Shown: positions 11,937 through 23,139 of the stretch, in pieces
Position numbering within the stretch: the first letter of the stretch is position 1
Layout: every line of letters begins with the position of its first letter
From: an uncultured Pelagibacteraceae bacterium
GTDB lineage: Bacteria; Pseudomonadota; Alphaproteobacteria; Pelagibacterales; Pelagibacteraceae
Reading direction: 5' to 3'
NCBI GenBank assembly: GCA_902525355.1
Contig: CABZGO010000005.1
Coordinates: forward strand, 1 to 64,000
DNA length: 64,000 nt
The notes under the pieces: model-generated
Database searches by the model: none
What the model was told of the DNA's origin: nothing
The model's input: only the letters and a program-made list of their open reading frames with translations
Program-made: the position numbers and the translations under genes

Positions 11937-13711
11937 TAATATACTCGTTCCTGTGGAGGAAAATATTGTACATCATTTGTAAGTGTTGATCTATGAACAG
12001 GTCTGTAATTAATTTTAGTTTTTGAACCATTACACCAAGACAGAGTGTGTTGCATATAGTTCTCATCATCTCTCTTTGGAAAATCTTCTCTTGCATGAGC
12101 TCCTCTGCTTTCTTTTCTATGATACGCAGAGTCCATTGTAGTTATTGCTTGTCTTATTAAGTTGTCAAATTCTAGTGTTTCAACTAAATCTGTATTAAAG
12201 ATTAATGATTTATCTTTTACAGAAAGAGAGTCCATTCCATCATAAGGTTTTCGAATTTCGTTAACGCCTTCTTTTAAAGTTTTCTCTGATCTAAATACCG
12301 CACACTTTGATTGCATTGTCTTTTGCATTGAAAGTCTTAGTTCAGATGTTGGATTTGAACCTTCTGAGTTTCGCAATTTGTCAAATCTATCTAAACATCT
12401 ATCTGTCTCATTTTTATCAATTTCATCATGCTTCATTCCTGGTTTTACTAACTCAGCTGCTCTTTTTGCTGCAGCTCTTCCAAAAACTACTAGATCTATT
12501 AATGAGTTCGAACCTAACCTATTTGCGCCATGGACAGAAACACACGCTGCTTCTCCGATAGCCATTAAGCCAGGTACAGTTTTCTCCGATCCATTTACTG
12601 TAAGAACTTCTGCTTTGTAATTTGTTGGTATTCCACCCATATTATAATGAACTGTTGGTACCACTGGTATAGGTTCCTTAGTTACATCAACGTTTGCAAA
12701 TAATTTAGATGCTTCTGATATTCCTGGAAGCCTCTCATCTATTACTTTTGGATCCAAATGATCAATATGAAGATGAACGTGATCTTGTTCTTTTCCTATA
12801 CCTCTGCCTTCATTAATTTCTACAGCAATTGATCTGCTTACGACATCTCTAGATGCTAAATCTTTTGCTTTAGGAGCATAACGCTCCATAAATCTTTCTC
12901 CCTTTGAATTTACAAGATAACCACCTTCTCCTCTTACACCCTCTGAAATTAATGTTCCATGACCATATATTCCTGTTGGATGAAATTGTACAAATTCCAT
13001 GTCTTGTAATGGTAATCCAGCTCTTAAAGCCATAGCATTTCCATCTCCTGTACATGTATGAGCTGAAGTAGCTGAGTAATACACTTTTCCATAACCCCCT
13101 GTTGCTATAATTGTTGTGTGGGACTTAAATCTGTGAATTGTTCCATCATTTAGGTTCCAAGCTATTATTCCTTTGCATGCTCCGTCTTTCATAATTAAAT
13201 CTAATGCAAAGTACTCTATAAAAAATTCAGTGTTATGCTTTAAAGCTTGTCCATACAATGTGTGAAGTATTGCATGTCCAGTCCTATCTGCTGCTGCACA
13301 TGTTCTTTGAACTGTTTCATTACCGTAGTTTTTTGTCATACCCCCAAAAGGTCTTTGATAAATTTTTCCTTCCTCAGTTCGACTAAATGGAACACCATAC
13401 TTTTCTAATTCAAGAACAGCAGCTGGTGCTTCTTTGCATAAATATTCGATGGAATCCTGGTCACCTAACCAATCAGCGCCTTTGACTGTGTCATACATAT
13501 GCCATCTCCAGTCATCTTCTCCCATATTTCCAAGTGCTGCTGAAATACCACCTTGAGCAGCAGATGTGTGACTTCTTGTTGGAAATACTTTTGATACACA
13601 TGCAGTTTTTAGACCAGCCTCACTTAGGCCAACAGCTGCTCTCAGTCCAGATCCACCTGCACCTAAAACGACTACATCATATTCATGATCAATAATTTTG
13701 TATGCGCTCAT
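11936..13711 (-). CDS. sdhA: Succinate dehydrogenase flavoprotein subunit
   Basis: Catalytic subunit that oxidises succinate to fumarate using covalently bound FAD. The FAD motif [13 protein letters not shown] is near the N terminus. The flavinylated His is in [16 protein letters not shown]. The active-site region [13 protein letters not shown]...SEGVRGEGG and the C-terminal [11 protein letters not shown] are present. Its 591 residues are standard. It lies two bases after sdhD and overlaps sdhB. Confidence 0.97.
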   Translation of the reverse strand: MSAYKIIDHEYDVVVLGAGGSGLRAAVGLSEAGLKTACVSKVFPTRSHTSAAQGGISAALGNMGEDDWRWHMYDTVKGADWLGDQDSIEYLCKEAPAAVLELEKYGVPFSRTEEGKIYQRPFGGMTKNYGNETVQRTCAAADRTGHAILHTLYGQALKHNTEFFIEYFALDLIMKDGACKGIIAWNLNDGTIHRFKSHTTIIATGGYGKVYYSATSAHTCTGDGNAMALRAGLPLQDMEFVQFHPTGIYGHGTLISEGVRGEGGYLVNSKGERFMERYAPKAKDLASRDVVSRSIAVEINEGRGIGKEQDHVHLHIDHLDPKVIDERLPGISEASKLFANVDVTKEPIPVVPTVHYNMGGIPTNYKAEVLTVNGSEKTVPGLMAIGEAACVSVHGANRLGSNSLIDLVVFGRAAAKRAAELVKPGMKHDEIDKNETDRCLDRFDKLRNSEGSNPTSELRLSMQKTMQSKCAVFRSEKTLKEGVNEIRKPYDGMDSLSVKDKSLIFNTDLVETLEFDNLIRQAITTMDSAYHRKESRGAHAREDFPKRDDENYMQHTLSWCNGSKTKINYRPVHRSTLTNDVQYFPPQERVY

Positions 13712-13713
13712 AA

Positions 13714-14037
13714 CTATATATTAAATACTAAGATAATTATTATTAATGGAAATACTATAGCAAAGATATTTAATGATTTATTTGCGGCATTTTTGATTTT
13801 TTCATCTTCAATATAATCTTCAAAAACCTCACTAATGCTTAAAGCTGAGAAAAAATACGCAAAAATCAAAAAAAGACTAAATAAGAACTTAGATGGTTGA
13901 GATGTTATAAATAAAAGTAATTCATTATAGCCTTTGTCATAAATAGAAGCCAAATTTATTGAAAACCATAGCATTAATGGAAGCAAAATTGCTGAACTTA
14001 CTTTTAGAAAAAGCCATTTCTTAGTTACAGATCTCAT
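13714..14037 (-). CDS. sdhD: Succinate dehydrogenase membrane anchor, SdhD-like
   Basis: Second small membrane subunit of complex II. About 107 residues with three hydrophobic segments: [36 protein letters not shown] and the C-terminal [15 protein letters not shown]-like stretch. Sequence conservation in SdhD is low, so the call rests mainly on position, immediately between sdhC and sdhA with one-base and two-base spacing, plus size and topology. No clear heme-ligand histidine stands out in the second segment. That is worth noting but not conclusive in this divergent family. Confidence 0.85.
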   Translation of the reverse strand: MRSVTKKWLFLKVSSAILLPLMLWFSINLASIYDKGYNELLLFITSQPSKFLFSLFLIFAYFFSALSISEVFEDYIEDEKIKNAANKSLNIFAIVFPLIIIILVFNI

Positions 14038-14420
14038 TAAATTAAATGCCTTCCCATGACGAAAATTATAACAGTAAGAGGAAATGATCCAATCAGAACT
14101 ATTAATCCAGTTACTTTTGTAGTTTTTTGCTCAAATCCATATCCTAAATCCATGATCAAATGCCTTATTTCGCTGAGCATTTGAAATGTAAAAGACCAAA
14201 TAACTCCCAAACACACAAATTTACCAACAAAAGATGACAAGAAAGAATTAGTAAAAATATAATTTTCCTCTCCTAATAATAAAGATGCTATCCAAATACC
14301 TATCAAAGTTACTGTAAAAAAGTTTATTATACCAGTTATTCTGTGCGATATTGAGACCAATGAGGAGATGTGCCAATTATAAATTTGTATATGTGGCGAT
14401 ATTGGATTTTTATTTTCCAT
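14037..14420 (-). CDS. sdhC: Succinate dehydrogenase cytochrome b556 subunit
   Basis: Heme-binding membrane anchor of complex II. The N-terminal signature is NPISPHIQIYNWHISSLVSI followed by SHRITGI, the classic SdhC motif. Two further transmembrane segments follow, with a His in EIRHLIMDLGYGFE as likely heme ligand. It is 127 residues long. Its start overlaps the end of asd by 11 bases, so sdhCDAB is co-transcribed with asd. Confidence 0.94.
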   Translation of the reverse strand: MENKNPISPHIQIYNWHISSLVSISHRITGIINFFTVTLIGIWIASLLLGEENYIFTNSFLSSFVGKFVCLGVIWSFTFQMLSEIRHLIMDLGYGFEQKTTKVTGLIVLIGSFPLTVIIFVMGRHLI

Positions 14421-15420
14421 AAAAATCTTTTTCTAGTAAAGCCTCAGCAATTTCAACTGCATTAAGTGCAGCACCTTTTAATAAGTTATCAGAAACAACC
14501 CACAAATTAATTGAATTTGGTTGAGAAGAATCCTCACGAATTCTTGATATGAACGTTTCAAATTTGTCTTCAGCTTCAACAGGCGTAATATATCCTCCAT
14601 CTTTTTGCTGATCAACTACCTTACATCCTGGAGATGATGATAAGACATTTCTTATTTCTTCTAAGTCATGTTTTTTGTTAAATTCAACATTCACACTTAT
14701 GGAGTGAGAAACAAGAACAGGGATTCTTACACAAGTAGATGTTATATTAATTTTACTATCTAAAATTTTTTTAACCTCATCATGATTTTTTTGCTCTTCT
14801 TTTGTGTTTCCATTTTCAAGAAAACTATCAATATGTGGTATAGCATTAAAAGCAATTTGCTTAGTAAAATTTTTTGACTCAACATCTTTATTTTCTAATA
14901 CTTCTTTAGTTTGAGATATAAGTTCATCCATACCAGCTTTGCCTGCACCAGAAACTGATTGATAAGTTGATGCAACTATTCTTTTTACATTATACAAATC
15001 ATGTAATGGTTTGAGAGCTACAACTATTGGTATTACTGAACAATTAGCATTTGCTATAATATTCTTATTTTTAAATTTGGGTAATTCTTTAGAATTTACC
15101 TCTGGAACAATTAAAGGAATTTCTGGATCTTTTCTAAAGAATTTTGAATTATCAATTACAATTGTTTTTTCAGCTGCAATGGGTGCCCATTTTTCAGCAA
15201 TTGAAGAACCAGCAGCAAAAAAAGCAATTTTTACTTTTGAGAAATCAAATTGTTCTAAATTACTAACAGTATGCTCTTTTCCTAAAAAATTAATTTTTTT
15301 TCCTTCACTATTTGAGGAAGCAACTAAATAAGCCTCTGTTATTGGAAAGTTTTTTTTTTCCAAAACTTCCATTAATTTTCGACCTACGTTTCCTGTCGCT
15401 CCTACTATTCCTATATTCAT
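14410..15420 (-). CDS. asd: Aspartate-semialdehyde dehydrogenase
   Basis: NADPH-dependent reduction of aspartyl phosphate to aspartate semialdehyde, the branch point to lysine/DAP, threonine and methionine. The N-terminal VGATGNVGRKLMEVL binds NADP. The catalytic Cys is in NANCSVIPIV, followed by ASTYQSVSGAGKAGM and the substrate-binding segment CVRIPVLVSHS. Its 336 residues are normal. It lies 19 bases after the dmdA-like gene and runs into sdhC. Confidence 0.95.
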   Translation of the reverse strand: MNIGIVGATGNVGRKLMEVLEKKNFPITEAYLVASSNSEGKKINFLGKEHTVSNLEQFDFSKVKIAFFAAGSSIAEKWAPIAAEKTIVIDNSKFFRKDPEIPLIVPEVNSKELPKFKNKNIIANANCSVIPIVVALKPLHDLYNVKRIVASTYQSVSGAGKAGMDELISQTKEVLENKDVESKNFTKQIAFNAIPHIDSFLENGNTKEEQKNHDEVKKILDSKINITSTCVRIPVLVSHSISVNVEFNKKHDLEEIRNVLSSSPGCKVVDQQKDGGYITPVEAEDKFETFISRIREDSSQPNSINLWVVSDNLLKGAALNAVEIAEALLEKDFYGK

Positions 15421-15439
15421 GATATTTTAAAGTTTTATA

Positions 15440-16549
15440 CTAAATGAAAGGTAAATCACAAACTTTTCCATCAAAATCAGAACCATTTATACTGATTTTA
15501 AAGGATTTCGAAGTCTCAAAGTGTGGTTTGTTAATCATTGCAATCCCAATGACTTGCTCAAAGGTCGGATTGTAACAACCAGATCTTAATTCTCCGATTA
15601 TATTATTATCTTCATCTACTAGATCCATTGAGCCATTAACACTTATTTCCTTGGCATCAATTTTTACTCCCATAAGTTTTTTTTTAATTCCTTCAGCTTT
15701 AATTTTTTTCAGTTTTTCTTTACCTAAAAAATCAACATCACTTTCTATATTTACATACTTATCAAAACCACATTCATATGGATTATCTCCATTGTCCATA
15801 TCATTACCATGGGAAAGTAAACCACTCTCAATACGTTCGATAAGGTTTGGTCCACCTGGTCTAATATTGAATTCCTTACCAATTTCAAAAAGATGATCGT
15901 ATAGTTTTAAACCTGACTCGTTGTGTTCCATATAAATTTCATAGCCACCTTGTTTAGACCATCCAGACTTTGCAATAAGATGTTTATCTCCACCAAATTC
16001 AAAATAATCAAAACCAAAAAATTTTAAATCTACAATTTTTTTTCCAAAAACTTTTTCCATTAATTGAAATGATTTTGGTCCTTGCACTGCCATTATATCA
16101 ATATCAGGTTCAGAAATTTTTACATCAAATTTATTTCCAATCGCTAATCCTTTAGCAAATAGAATTACATCTGAGTCGGCTAAAGAGACCCACCACCTAT
16201 TTTCATTTAATCTTAGAACTACAGGATCATTAATTAAACCTGCATTATCATCAATGATTGGGCAATAATAACATCTTCCATCTTTGGATTTTGATAAATC
16301 TCTGCAAGTCATCAATTGAACTAATTTAGCTGAATCTTTACCAGAAATTTCAACTTGTCTTTCAGCAGCAACATCCCAAATCTGAACATGCTCTTTTAAG
16401 TGATGATAAGCATCTTCTACAGAACCAAATGCTGCTGGCAGCAACATATGATTATATATAGTATAAGCAGTTACACCTTGTTTTTCAATTCTAGACGTGT
16501 ACGGTGTACCTCTAAGCCTTCTTGATTTTGCTATTAAAAAAGTTTTCAT
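15440..16549 (-). CDS. dmdA: DMSP demethylase DmdA-like, GcvT-fold tetrahydrofolate methyltransferase
   Basis: Probable dimethylsulfoniopropionate demethylase, which moves a DMSP methyl group to tetrahydrofolate and leaves methylmercaptopropionate. The 369 residues have the GcvT/aminomethyltransferase two-domain plan. Segments resembling SAR11 DmdA include [65 protein letters not shown] and NDRWW-like [13 protein letters not shown]. The strongest support is context: the next two upstream genes match the DmdB and DmdC steps of the same pathway. Other GcvT-fold proteins exist in SAR11 (GcvT, dimethylglycine demethylase domains), so substrate specificity still needs a phylogenetic placement. Confidence 0.87.
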   Translation of the reverse strand: MKTFLIAKSRRLRGTPYTSRIEKQGVTAYTIYNHMLLPAAFGSVEDAYHHLKEHVQIWDVAAERQVEISGKDSAKLVQLMTCRDLSKSKDGRCYYCPIIDDNAGLINDPVVLRLNENRWWVSLADSDVILFAKGLAIGNKFDVKISEPDIDIMAVQGPKSFQLMEKVFGKKIVDLKFFGFDYFEFGGDKHLIAKSGWSKQGGYEIYMEHNESGLKLYDHLFEIGKEFNIRPGGPNLIERIESGLLSHGNDMDNGDNPYECGFDKYVNIESDVDFLGKEKLKKIKAEGIKKKLMGVKIDAKEISVNGSMDLVDEDNNIIGELRSGCYNPTFEQVIGIAMINKPHFETSKSFKISINGSDFDGKVCDLPFI

Positions 16550-16599
16550 TTTTTTTGAGCATTACTGCCATCTTATTTGATTTTTGTAAAGAAACTATA

Positions 16600-18228
16600 T
16601 TAGTTTAATTCCTTAGCTTGTTTTCTCAGTTCAAACTTTTGAATCTTTCCAGTGGATGTCTTTGGTAGCGGAGTAAACACAACCTTCTTAGGAAGTTTAA
16701 ATCCAGCAAGAGTTTCTCGACAAAATTTAATAATTTCTTCCTCTGAGCTTGATTTTCCTTCGATTAATTCAACAAAAGCACAAGGTGTTTCACCCCATTT
16801 CTCATCTGGTTTTGCTACAACAGCTGCGAGTGATACAGCTGGATGTTTTGAAATCGTATTTTCTATCTCAATAGATGAAATATTTTCTCCTCCTGAAATT
16901 ATAATATCTTTTGATCGGTCTTGTATTTTTATGTAACCACTTGGATGCGTTACAGCTAAGTCCCCGGAATGAAACCATCCTCCATCCATTGATTTTTCTG
17001 TCGCTTCTTTGTCTTTAAAATACCCTTTCATTACAACATTTCCTCTAATCATTATCTCACCCATTGTTTTTCCGTCATGAGGAACAGGCTTCATGGTTTC
17101 AGGGTCCATAACAATTACGCCTTCTGTATTAGGATACCTTACACCTTGTCTTGCTCTAATTTCATTTTGATTATTTTGATCTAATTCATCCCATTCTTGA
17201 TTCCATGCACATTGCAAAATATGACCATAAGTTTCCGTTAGACCATATACATGCATTACTTCAAAGCCTAACTTTTGCATTTTTTCAAAAATTATACTAG
17301 GAGGAGGAGCGCCTGCTGTTAATACATAGACCTTTCTTTTTAACTCTTTTTGCTGATCCTCAGGTGCATTAGCTAACATGTTTAAAACTATTGGTGCTCC
17401 ACCAAAATGAGTAACTTCATATTTTTCAATTAATTCAAATATCTTTTTTACATCAATATTTCTCAGACAAATTACTCGACCGTGAATCATTGACATTGTC
17501 CAAGGATAGCACCAGCCATTACAATGAAACATTGGTACTGTGTATAAAAAATTTAATTGATTAGGCATGTTCCATGCTACCGCACTTCCAGTTGCCATTA
17601 AATATGATCCTCTGTGATGATAAACAACTCCTTTCGGATTACCGGTTGTACCTGAAGTATAACCCAAAGCTATAGCTTGCCATTCATCTTTTGGCATTTT
17701 CCATTTAAAATTTTCATCCCCAGAATTTAAAAATTCCTCATATTCCAAAGATCCAATATTTTTAGAGTCGGTTAAATTTGCGTCTTTATCATCAATGTCT
17801 ATTATTTTTATTTCTTGTTTAACATCTTCTAAAGCTTTTTTTACTACATCATGAAATTGTCTGTCTACAATTAGCACCTTTGCTTCACTGTGATTTAAAA
17901 TGTAACTAATTGTTTTTGAATCTAGTCTTGTATTAATTGCATTAATAACTGCTCCAACCATAGGTATTGAATAATGCGCTTCGAATATTTCAGGTGTATT
18001 AAAAGCCAAAACAGATACCGTATCACCTATTTTAATTCCTAATTTATCTAATGCACTGGCAAACTTAATACATCTTTTGTAAACTTCACTCCAAGTGTAT
18101 TTTCTGCTTTCATAAACTACTGCCTCGTAGTTTGGATAAATATCTTTTGCTCTTTCTAGAAATGATAAAGGAGTTAATGGAACATAATTGGCTTGGTTTT
18201 TGTCCAAATTTGTTTCATAAGGGTTCAT
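16600..18228 (-). CDS. dmdB: Acyl-CoA ligase, probable methylmercaptopropionate-CoA ligase DmdB
   Basis: ATP-dependent acyl-CoA synthetase of the ANL superfamily; in this context it should activate 3-methylmercaptopropionate from DMSP demethylation. The P-loop YTSGTTGNPKGVVYHH, the A5 motif VYGLTETYGH, the hinge GWFHSGDLAV and the C-terminal catalytic lysine in PKTSTGKIQKFELR are all present. It has 542 residues and no membrane segment. It is flanked by the dmdC-like gene one base upstream and the dmdA-like gene 50 bases downstream. Sequence alone cannot separate it from medium-chain fatty-acyl-CoA ligases. Confidence 0.83.
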   Translation of the reverse strand: MNPYETNLDKNQANYVPLTPLSFLERAKDIYPNYEAVVYESRKYTWSEVYKRCIKFASALDKLGIKIGDTVSVLAFNTPEIFEAHYSIPMVGAVINAINTRLDSKTISYILNHSEAKVLIVDRQFHDVVKKALEDVKQEIKIIDIDDKDANLTDSKNIGSLEYEEFLNSGDENFKWKMPKDEWQAIALGYTSGTTGNPKGVVYHHRGSYLMATGSAVAWNMPNQLNFLYTVPMFHCNGWCYPWTMSMIHGRVICLRNIDVKKIFELIEKYEVTHFGGAPIVLNMLANAPEDQQKELKRKVYVLTAGAPPPSIIFEKMQKLGFEVMHVYGLTETYGHILQCAWNQEWDELDQNNQNEIRARQGVRYPNTEGVIVMDPETMKPVPHDGKTMGEIMIRGNVVMKGYFKDKEATEKSMDGGWFHSGDLAVTHPSGYIKIQDRSKDIIISGGENISSIEIENTISKHPAVSLAAVVAKPDEKWGETPCAFVELIEGKSSSEEEIIKFCRETLAGFKLPKKVVFTPLPKTSTGKIQKFELRKQAKELN

Positions 18229-18229
18229 T

Positions 18230-19993
18230 CTAATTAAATTTGTAATTCATAATATAATTACTTCCAGTTGTTGCAGTAATATAACTACTTTCTATCCTAG
18301 GAAGCACTCTATTAAAGAAAAAGTTGGCTGTTTGGATTTTGTCCTCATAAAAATCTTTATTACTCTCATATTCTTTTAAGGAGACTTCTAGAACCTTTAA
18401 CCAAGCATGCCCAGTAGCAACTAAACCTAGAACTTTTAAATAGTCATTACAGGCTCCGCTTGCATCTTCTGGAGAATTTTTTATCTTTTCCTTCATCCAA
18501 TCAGTAAATTTTGATAAAATATCAATATGATAGTTAAGTTGTTTTACAAATGGTTCAGCTTTTTTGTCAGTAATTTTAATCTCGTCTTTAACTAAGTTTA
18601 GATAGTTTTCAATAATATCACCATTTTTGTTGATTAATTTTCTGAAAACTAAGTCAGCAGCTTGAACAGAATTTGTTCCCTCATAAATAGGTGTAATTCT
18701 ATTGTCTCTATAGAATTGTTCAATACCTTGATCTTTCGTAAATCCATATCCTCCATGAATTTGCATTGCTTCACTTGTTATCTCCATTGCATTATCTGTA
18801 AAAAGCGATTTAACAACTGGTGTCATTAATGAAACAAGATCTGAGGCTTCTTGTTTTATTTTTTCATCAGAATGATTTAAGCTAACTTCAATTTGTTGAG
18901 ACAGCCAAAAACTCAAGGCTCTTTGCCCCTCTATCATAGATTTCATACTCAATAGTGACCTTCTAATATCAACGTGATCAATAATAAAATCTGCACCATT
19001 ATTTGATTTTGAATTAAATGCCTTGCCTTGTTTTCTTTCTTTAGCGTAAGTAAGGGAATTTTGGTATGCAATTTCAGAAATGCCTAGACCTTGAATTCCA
19101 ACAATAATTCTCTCCAAATTCATCATTGTAAACATAGAGTTAAGGCCTTTGTTTTTAGGTCCAATCATATAACCAACAGCATCATCAAAATTTAACACAC
19201 ATGTTGCAGATCCTTTAATACCCATTTTGTTTTCTATTGAACCTGTTGAAACTCCGTTTCTTGGCCCAACTGATCCATCTTTATTTAAAACAAATTTTGG
19301 AACTAAAAATAAACTAATACCTTTTGTTCCTGCTGGTGAGTCTGTTGATCGAGCTAATACTAAATGAATGATATTTTCTGTTAAATCTTGATCACCAGAA
19401 GTAATAAAAATTTTTTGACCACTAATTTTGTAAGTTCCATCATTTTGATCTACTGCTTTTGTTTTTAGAAGACCTAAGTCTGTTCCACATACTGGTTCTG
19501 TTAAACACATTGTGCCGCTCCATTTACCCTCAACCATTTTAGGTAAATAAGTATTTTTTATCTCATCATCAGCATGCCTTAACAAACAGTTATATGCTCC
19601 AATAGTTAATTCACTGTAAAGTTTAAAAGATAAGCTTGCAGATGATAACATTTCGTCAAAGAAAGTACTTACTGTTTTCGGCATTCCCTGACCACCATAT
19701 TTTGGATCACAAGATAAAGAAATCCATCCATCCTCTATAAATTTTTGATACGCTTCCTTATATCCTGGAGGTGTTCTAACCACACCATTTTCTAAAACAG
19801 CTGGCGTTTCATCTCCACTTTTTGCAAGAGGTAATATTAAGTTTTGAGTAATTTTTGCTGCTTCATCTAAAATATCTTTGACTAATTCTGTATTAACTTC
19901 TTTATATTTCTCAATTTCATTATATTTTTTATTGTTCCTCAATTTATCAAAGAGAAACATCATATCATCTACAGGTGCATTATAAGTTGGCAT
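18230..19993 (-). CDS. dmdC: Acyl-CoA dehydrogenase, probable methylmercaptopropionyl-CoA dehydrogenase DmdC
   Basis: FAD enzyme expected to desaturate methylmercaptopropionyl-CoA to the methylthioacryloyl thioester. Its 587 residues match the long DmdC/FadE-like branch rather than the usual 380-residue acyl-CoA dehydrogenases. Seen: MCLTEPVCGTDLGLLKTKA, KIFITSGDQDL, the ERIIVGIQGLGISEIAYQ helix, and QIHGGYGFTKDQGIEQFYRD with GIEQFYRDNRITPIYEGTNS near the substrate and FAD sites. A C-terminal extension of about 130 residues follows. No DmdD homologue is adjacent, so the last step must be encoded elsewhere or performed by another hydratase. Confidence 0.83.
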   Translation of the reverse strand: MPTYNAPVDDMMFLFDKLRNNKKYNEIEKYKEVNTELVKDILDEAAKITQNLILPLAKSGDETPAVLENGVVRTPPGYKEAYQKFIEDGWISLSCDPKYGGQGMPKTVSTFFDEMLSSASLSFKLYSELTIGAYNCLLRHADDEIKNTYLPKMVEGKWSGTMCLTEPVCGTDLGLLKTKAVDQNDGTYKISGQKIFITSGDQDLTENIIHLVLARSTDSPAGTKGISLFLVPKFVLNKDGSVGPRNGVSTGSIENKMGIKGSATCVLNFDDAVGYMIGPKNKGLNSMFTMMNLERIIVGIQGLGISEIAYQNSLTYAKERKQGKAFNSKSNNGADFIIDHVDIRRSLLSMKSMIEGQRALSFWLSQQIEVSLNHSDEKIKQEASDLVSLMTPVVKSLFTDNAMEITSEAMQIHGGYGFTKDQGIEQFYRDNRITPIYEGTNSVQAADLVFRKLINKNGDIIENYLNLVKDEIKITDKKAEPFVKQLNYHIDILSKFTDWMKEKIKNSPEDASGACNDYLKVLGLVATGHAWLKVLEVSLKEYESNKDFYEDKIQTANFFFNRVLPRIESSYITATTGSNYIMNYKFN

Positions 19994-20019
19994 AAATATA
20001 CTTTAGAATAAATGTTTAA

Positions 20020-21126
20020 TTATTGCAATTTTGAAATTATCGCATCTCCCATTACTGATGTTGATACTTCTTTCATTCCTTTTGATATTATATCCTTAGT
20101 TCTTAGACCCTCATCAAGCACACCTTGAACAGCTTTTTCTAAACTATCTGCCTCTTTATCTAGGTCTAAAGAATATTTTAAAGCCATTGCAAAACTCAGT
20201 ATTGTTGCTATTGGATTAGCAATACCTTGACCTGCTATATCGGGTGCTGATCCATGAACTGGCTCATATAAAGATCTCATATTACCATTTTTATCTTTGG
20301 CTCCAAGAGACGCAGACGGCAAAAGCCCTAGAGAACCAGTCAACATTGCAGCTTCATCTGATAACATGTCTCCAAAAAGATTATCTGTTACTATCACATC
20401 AAATTGTTTGGGATTTCTAACTAACTGCATTGCACAGTTATCTGCTAGCATATGTTTTAATTCTACATCACTGTATTCTTTTTCATGAATTGCTTGCACT
20501 TCTTCTTTCCATAATTGACCTGCCTCCATGACATTTGACTTTTCACAGGAAGTAACTTTATTATTCCTTTTTCTGGCTAGATCAAATGCAACACGGGCTA
20601 CTCTCTCGATTTCACTAGTGGTATAGACATGAGTATTAATTCCTTTTCTTTCACCATTGTCAATTGGTTTTATCCCTCTAGGTTCACCAAAGTAAATCCC
20701 ACCTGTTAATTCTCTAACAAAAAGAATATCTAAATTAGAAACAAATTCAGGCTTTAAACTTGAGGCATCAACTAGTTGTTTAAAACAAATTGCAGGTCTC
20801 AAATTTGCAAATAATTTTAATTCTTTTCTTAATTTTAATAGAGCTCTCTCTGGTTTTTTTGAAAAATCAATATTATCCCATTTTGGTCCACCAACAGCAC
20901 CCAATATTACTGCAGCGCTTTCTTGTGCCTTGTAAAAAGCTTCATCAGTTATTGGAGTTCCATATTTATCATAAGCAGCCCCTCCAACTAAATCTTGGTC
21001 AATTTCAAAATCCAAGGATTTATTTGAGTTGAACCATTCAATTATTTTTTTGACTTCAGCAATTACCTCGGGTCCGATACCATCCCCTGGTAATAATAAA
21101 ATTTTTCTTTTTTTAATTTTAATCAT
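20020..21126 (-). CDS. leuB: 3-isopropylmalate dehydrogenase
   Basis: NAD-dependent oxidative decarboxylation of 3-isopropylmalate in leucine synthesis. The N-terminal [11 protein letters not shown], the [14 protein letters not shown] substrate segment, [16 protein letters not shown], and the cofactor region [20 protein letters not shown] are all diagnostic. Its 368 residues match the family. It overlaps leuD by eight bases and is followed by the dmd cluster after a 26-base gap. Confidence 0.97.
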   Translation of the reverse strand: MIKIKKRKILLLPGDGIGPEVIAEVKKIIEWFNSNKSLDFEIDQDLVGGAAYDKYGTPITDEAFYKAQESAAVILGAVGGPKWDNIDFSKKPERALLKLRKELKLFANLRPAICFKQLVDASSLKPEFVSNLDILFVRELTGGIYFGEPRGIKPIDNGERKGINTHVYTTSEIERVARVAFDLARKRNNKVTSCEKSNVMEAGQLWKEEVQAIHEKEYSDVELKHMLADNCAMQLVRNPKQFDVIVTDNLFGDMLSDEAAMLTGSLGLLPSASLGAKDKNGNMRSLYEPVHGSAPDIAGQGIANPIATILSFAMALKYSLDLDKEADSLEKAVQGVLDEGLRTKDIISKGMKEVSTSVMGDAIISKLQ

Positions 21127-21724
21127 TAAATATCCAAGGTTTTGCCTCTTTAACTTTATTTTCGTATGAAACTATTTTTTCAGATTTTTCTAGAGATAAC
21201 GCAATGTCATCTAATCCCTCTATTAGACATTTTTTCTTAAATTGATCTATTTCAAATTTTATTTCTTTATTACCAAAACTTATTGTTTGCTCAGGCAAAT
21301 TTACAGAAATTTCCTCTTTTCTATTCGAGTACTCTGAAATTTCTTTGATTTGATCCTCTGAAATTGTAATTGGGAGAATTCCATTCTTAAAACAGTTATT
21401 ATAAAATATATCTGCATAACTTGAACTAATTACACAAGTTATTCCAAAATCCATTAAAGCCCAAGGCGCATGTTCTCTAGAAGAGCCACATCCAAAATTC
21501 TTTCCTGCAATTAAAATTTTAGAATTATTATACGGACTATTATTTAAAACAAAGTCATCTATCTCTTTACCACTTTGGTCATATCTCATTTCAAAAAATA
21601 AATTTTTTCCTAGTCCAGTTCTTTTTATAGTTTTTAAAAACTGTTTAGGAATTATCATGTCTGTATCTATATTGACGATAGGTAGATAAGCTGGAACACT
21701 TTTTATTGAGATAAATTTATTCAT
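21119..21724 (-). CDS. leuD: 3-isopropylmalate dehydratase small subunit
   Basis: Swivelling-domain subunit of isopropylmalate isomerase. The sequence shows [21 protein letters not shown], the conserved [17 protein letters not shown], and [19 protein letters not shown]. Length is 201 residues, standard for LeuD. It is directly adjacent to leuC (one base apart) and overlaps leuB. The gene order leuC-leuD-leuB matches a leucine operon lacking leuA. Confidence 0.97.
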   Translation of the reverse strand: MNKFISIKSVPAYLPIVNIDTDMIIPKQFLKTIKRTGLGKNLFFEMRYDQSGKEIDDFVLNNSPYNNSKILIAGKNFGCGSSREHAPWALMDFGITCVISSSYADIFYNNCFKNGILPITISEDQIKEISEYSNRKEEISVNLPEQTISFGNKEIKFEIDQFKKKCLIEGLDDIALSLEKSEKIVSYENKVKEAKPWIFND

Positions 21725-23128
21725 TTAATTTTGGTATTTTCTAACATCATCCAAGTTTCCAGAAATTGCAGCTGCTGCAGCCATTGCTGGACTAACTAAA
21801 TGTGTTCTACCACCTCTTCCCTGTCTACCCTCAAAATTTCTATTAGAGGTAGATGCACATCGTTCCTCAGGTTTAAGCTTATCCGCATTCATTGCTAGAC
21901 ACATTGAACAGCCTGGCTCTCTCCATTCAAAGCCTGATTCTAAAAATATTTTATCTAAACCCTCTTGCTCTGCTTGTTCTTTAACTAAACCAGAACCTGG
22001 AACAATCATTGCGTGTACATGAGATGCAACTTTTTTATCTTTTAATATTTTAGCTGCCTCTCTTATATCTTCTATTCTCCCGTTAGTGCAGCTTCCTATA
22101 AAAACTTTGTCAATCTTAATATCTTGAATATTCGTATTTGGTTTTAATCCCATATAATTTAATGATCTGTTAATTGAATTTTTTCTATCTGGGTCAGTTT
22201 CACTTTCAGGATTGGGAACTTTACCGTCTATTTCAACCACATCCTGGGGAGATGTTCCCCAAGTTACCATTGGTTTAATTTGAGATCCATCTAACGTTAA
22301 TTCTTTATCAAAGTTTGCGTCCTTATCAGATTTCAATGTATGCCAATATTCCAAAGCTTTTTCCCATTTTTCTCCTTTTGGTGACATTGGTTTACCTTTT
22401 AAATATTGAAATATCTTTTCATCTGGTTGAATTAGTCCTGCTCTTGCCCCGCCTTCAATCGTCATGTTGCAAATCGTCATTCTTTGTTCAACACTTAGAT
22501 TAGATATAAGGTTACCGGCATACTCAATCACATAACCAGTACCACCAGCCGTTCCTATTTTTCCAATTATCTGCAGGATGACATCCTTTGATGTTACGCC
22601 AATAGGTAATGAACCATTTACGCTAATTCTAAAGTTTTTTGATTTTTTTTGAACTAAAGTTTGTGTTGCTAAAACGTGTTCTACTTCTGAAGTTCCAATA
22701 CCAAAAGCTAAAGCTCCAAATGCTCCATGAGTTGCAGTATGACTATCACCACAAACAATAATATTTCCAGGCTGTGTAAAACCCTGTTCAGGTCCTATAA
22801 TATGGACAATGCCTTGTCTTTTATCATCCATTCCGAATATCTCTACTCCAAATTCCTTACAGTTTTTGTTCAAAGTTTCAACTTGAATTCTCGAGTCTTC
22901 ATCTGCGATACCTTTTGACCTGTCAGTTGTCGGAACATTATGATCTGCAACAGCAAGAGTTAGTTTAGGGTGTCTTACTTTTCTGTTTGAATTTCTTAAG
23001 CCTTCAAATGCTTGAGGGCTTGTAACTTCATGAATTAAATGTCTATCTACAAACAAAAGTGATGTACCATCAGGTTGTTCATCAACTAGATGATCGTTCC
23101 AAATTTTATCGTAAGTTGTAAAAGCCAT
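21725..23128 (-). CDS. leuC: 3-isopropylmalate dehydratase large subunit
   Basis: Iron-sulfur catalytic subunit of isopropylmalate isomerase. Cysteines for the [4Fe-4S] cluster lie in [13 protein letters not shown] and [33 protein letters not shown] and the C-terminal [20 protein letters not shown] are typical of LeuC rather than aconitase. It is 467 residues long. It starts 11 bases after the rplS stop, so the leucine genes appear to be read through from the ribosomal protein genes. Confidence 0.97.
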   Translation of the reverse strand: MAFTTYDKIWNDHLVDEQPDGTSLLFVDRHLIHEVTSPQAFEGLRNSNRKVRHPKLTLAVADHNVPTTDRSKGIADEDSRIQVETLNKNCKEFGVEIFGMDDKRQGIVHIIGPEQGFTQPGNIIVCGDSHTATHGAFGALAFGIGTSEVEHVLATQTLVQKKSKNFRISVNGSLPIGVTSKDVILQIIGKIGTAGGTGYVIEYAGNLISNLSVEQRMTICNMTIEGGARAGLIQPDEKIFQYLKGKPMSPKGEKWEKALEYWHTLKSDKDANFDKELTLDGSQIKPMVTWGTSPQDVVEIDGKVPNPESETDPDRKNSINRSLNYMGLKPNTNIQDIKIDKVFIGSCTNGRIEDIREAAKILKDKKVASHVHAMIVPGSGLVKEQAEQEGLDKIFLESGFEWREPGCSMCLAMNADKLKPEERCASTSNRNFEGRQGRGGRTHLVSPAMAAAAAISGNLDDVRKYQN

Positions 23129-23139
23129 TTAGAAAAAAA

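Noticed and set aside
11881-12096. Minus-strand 71-codon frame spanning the sdhA-sdhB junction
   Set aside because: It overlaps both conserved genes in another frame and has no family features; likely a shadow of sdhA.
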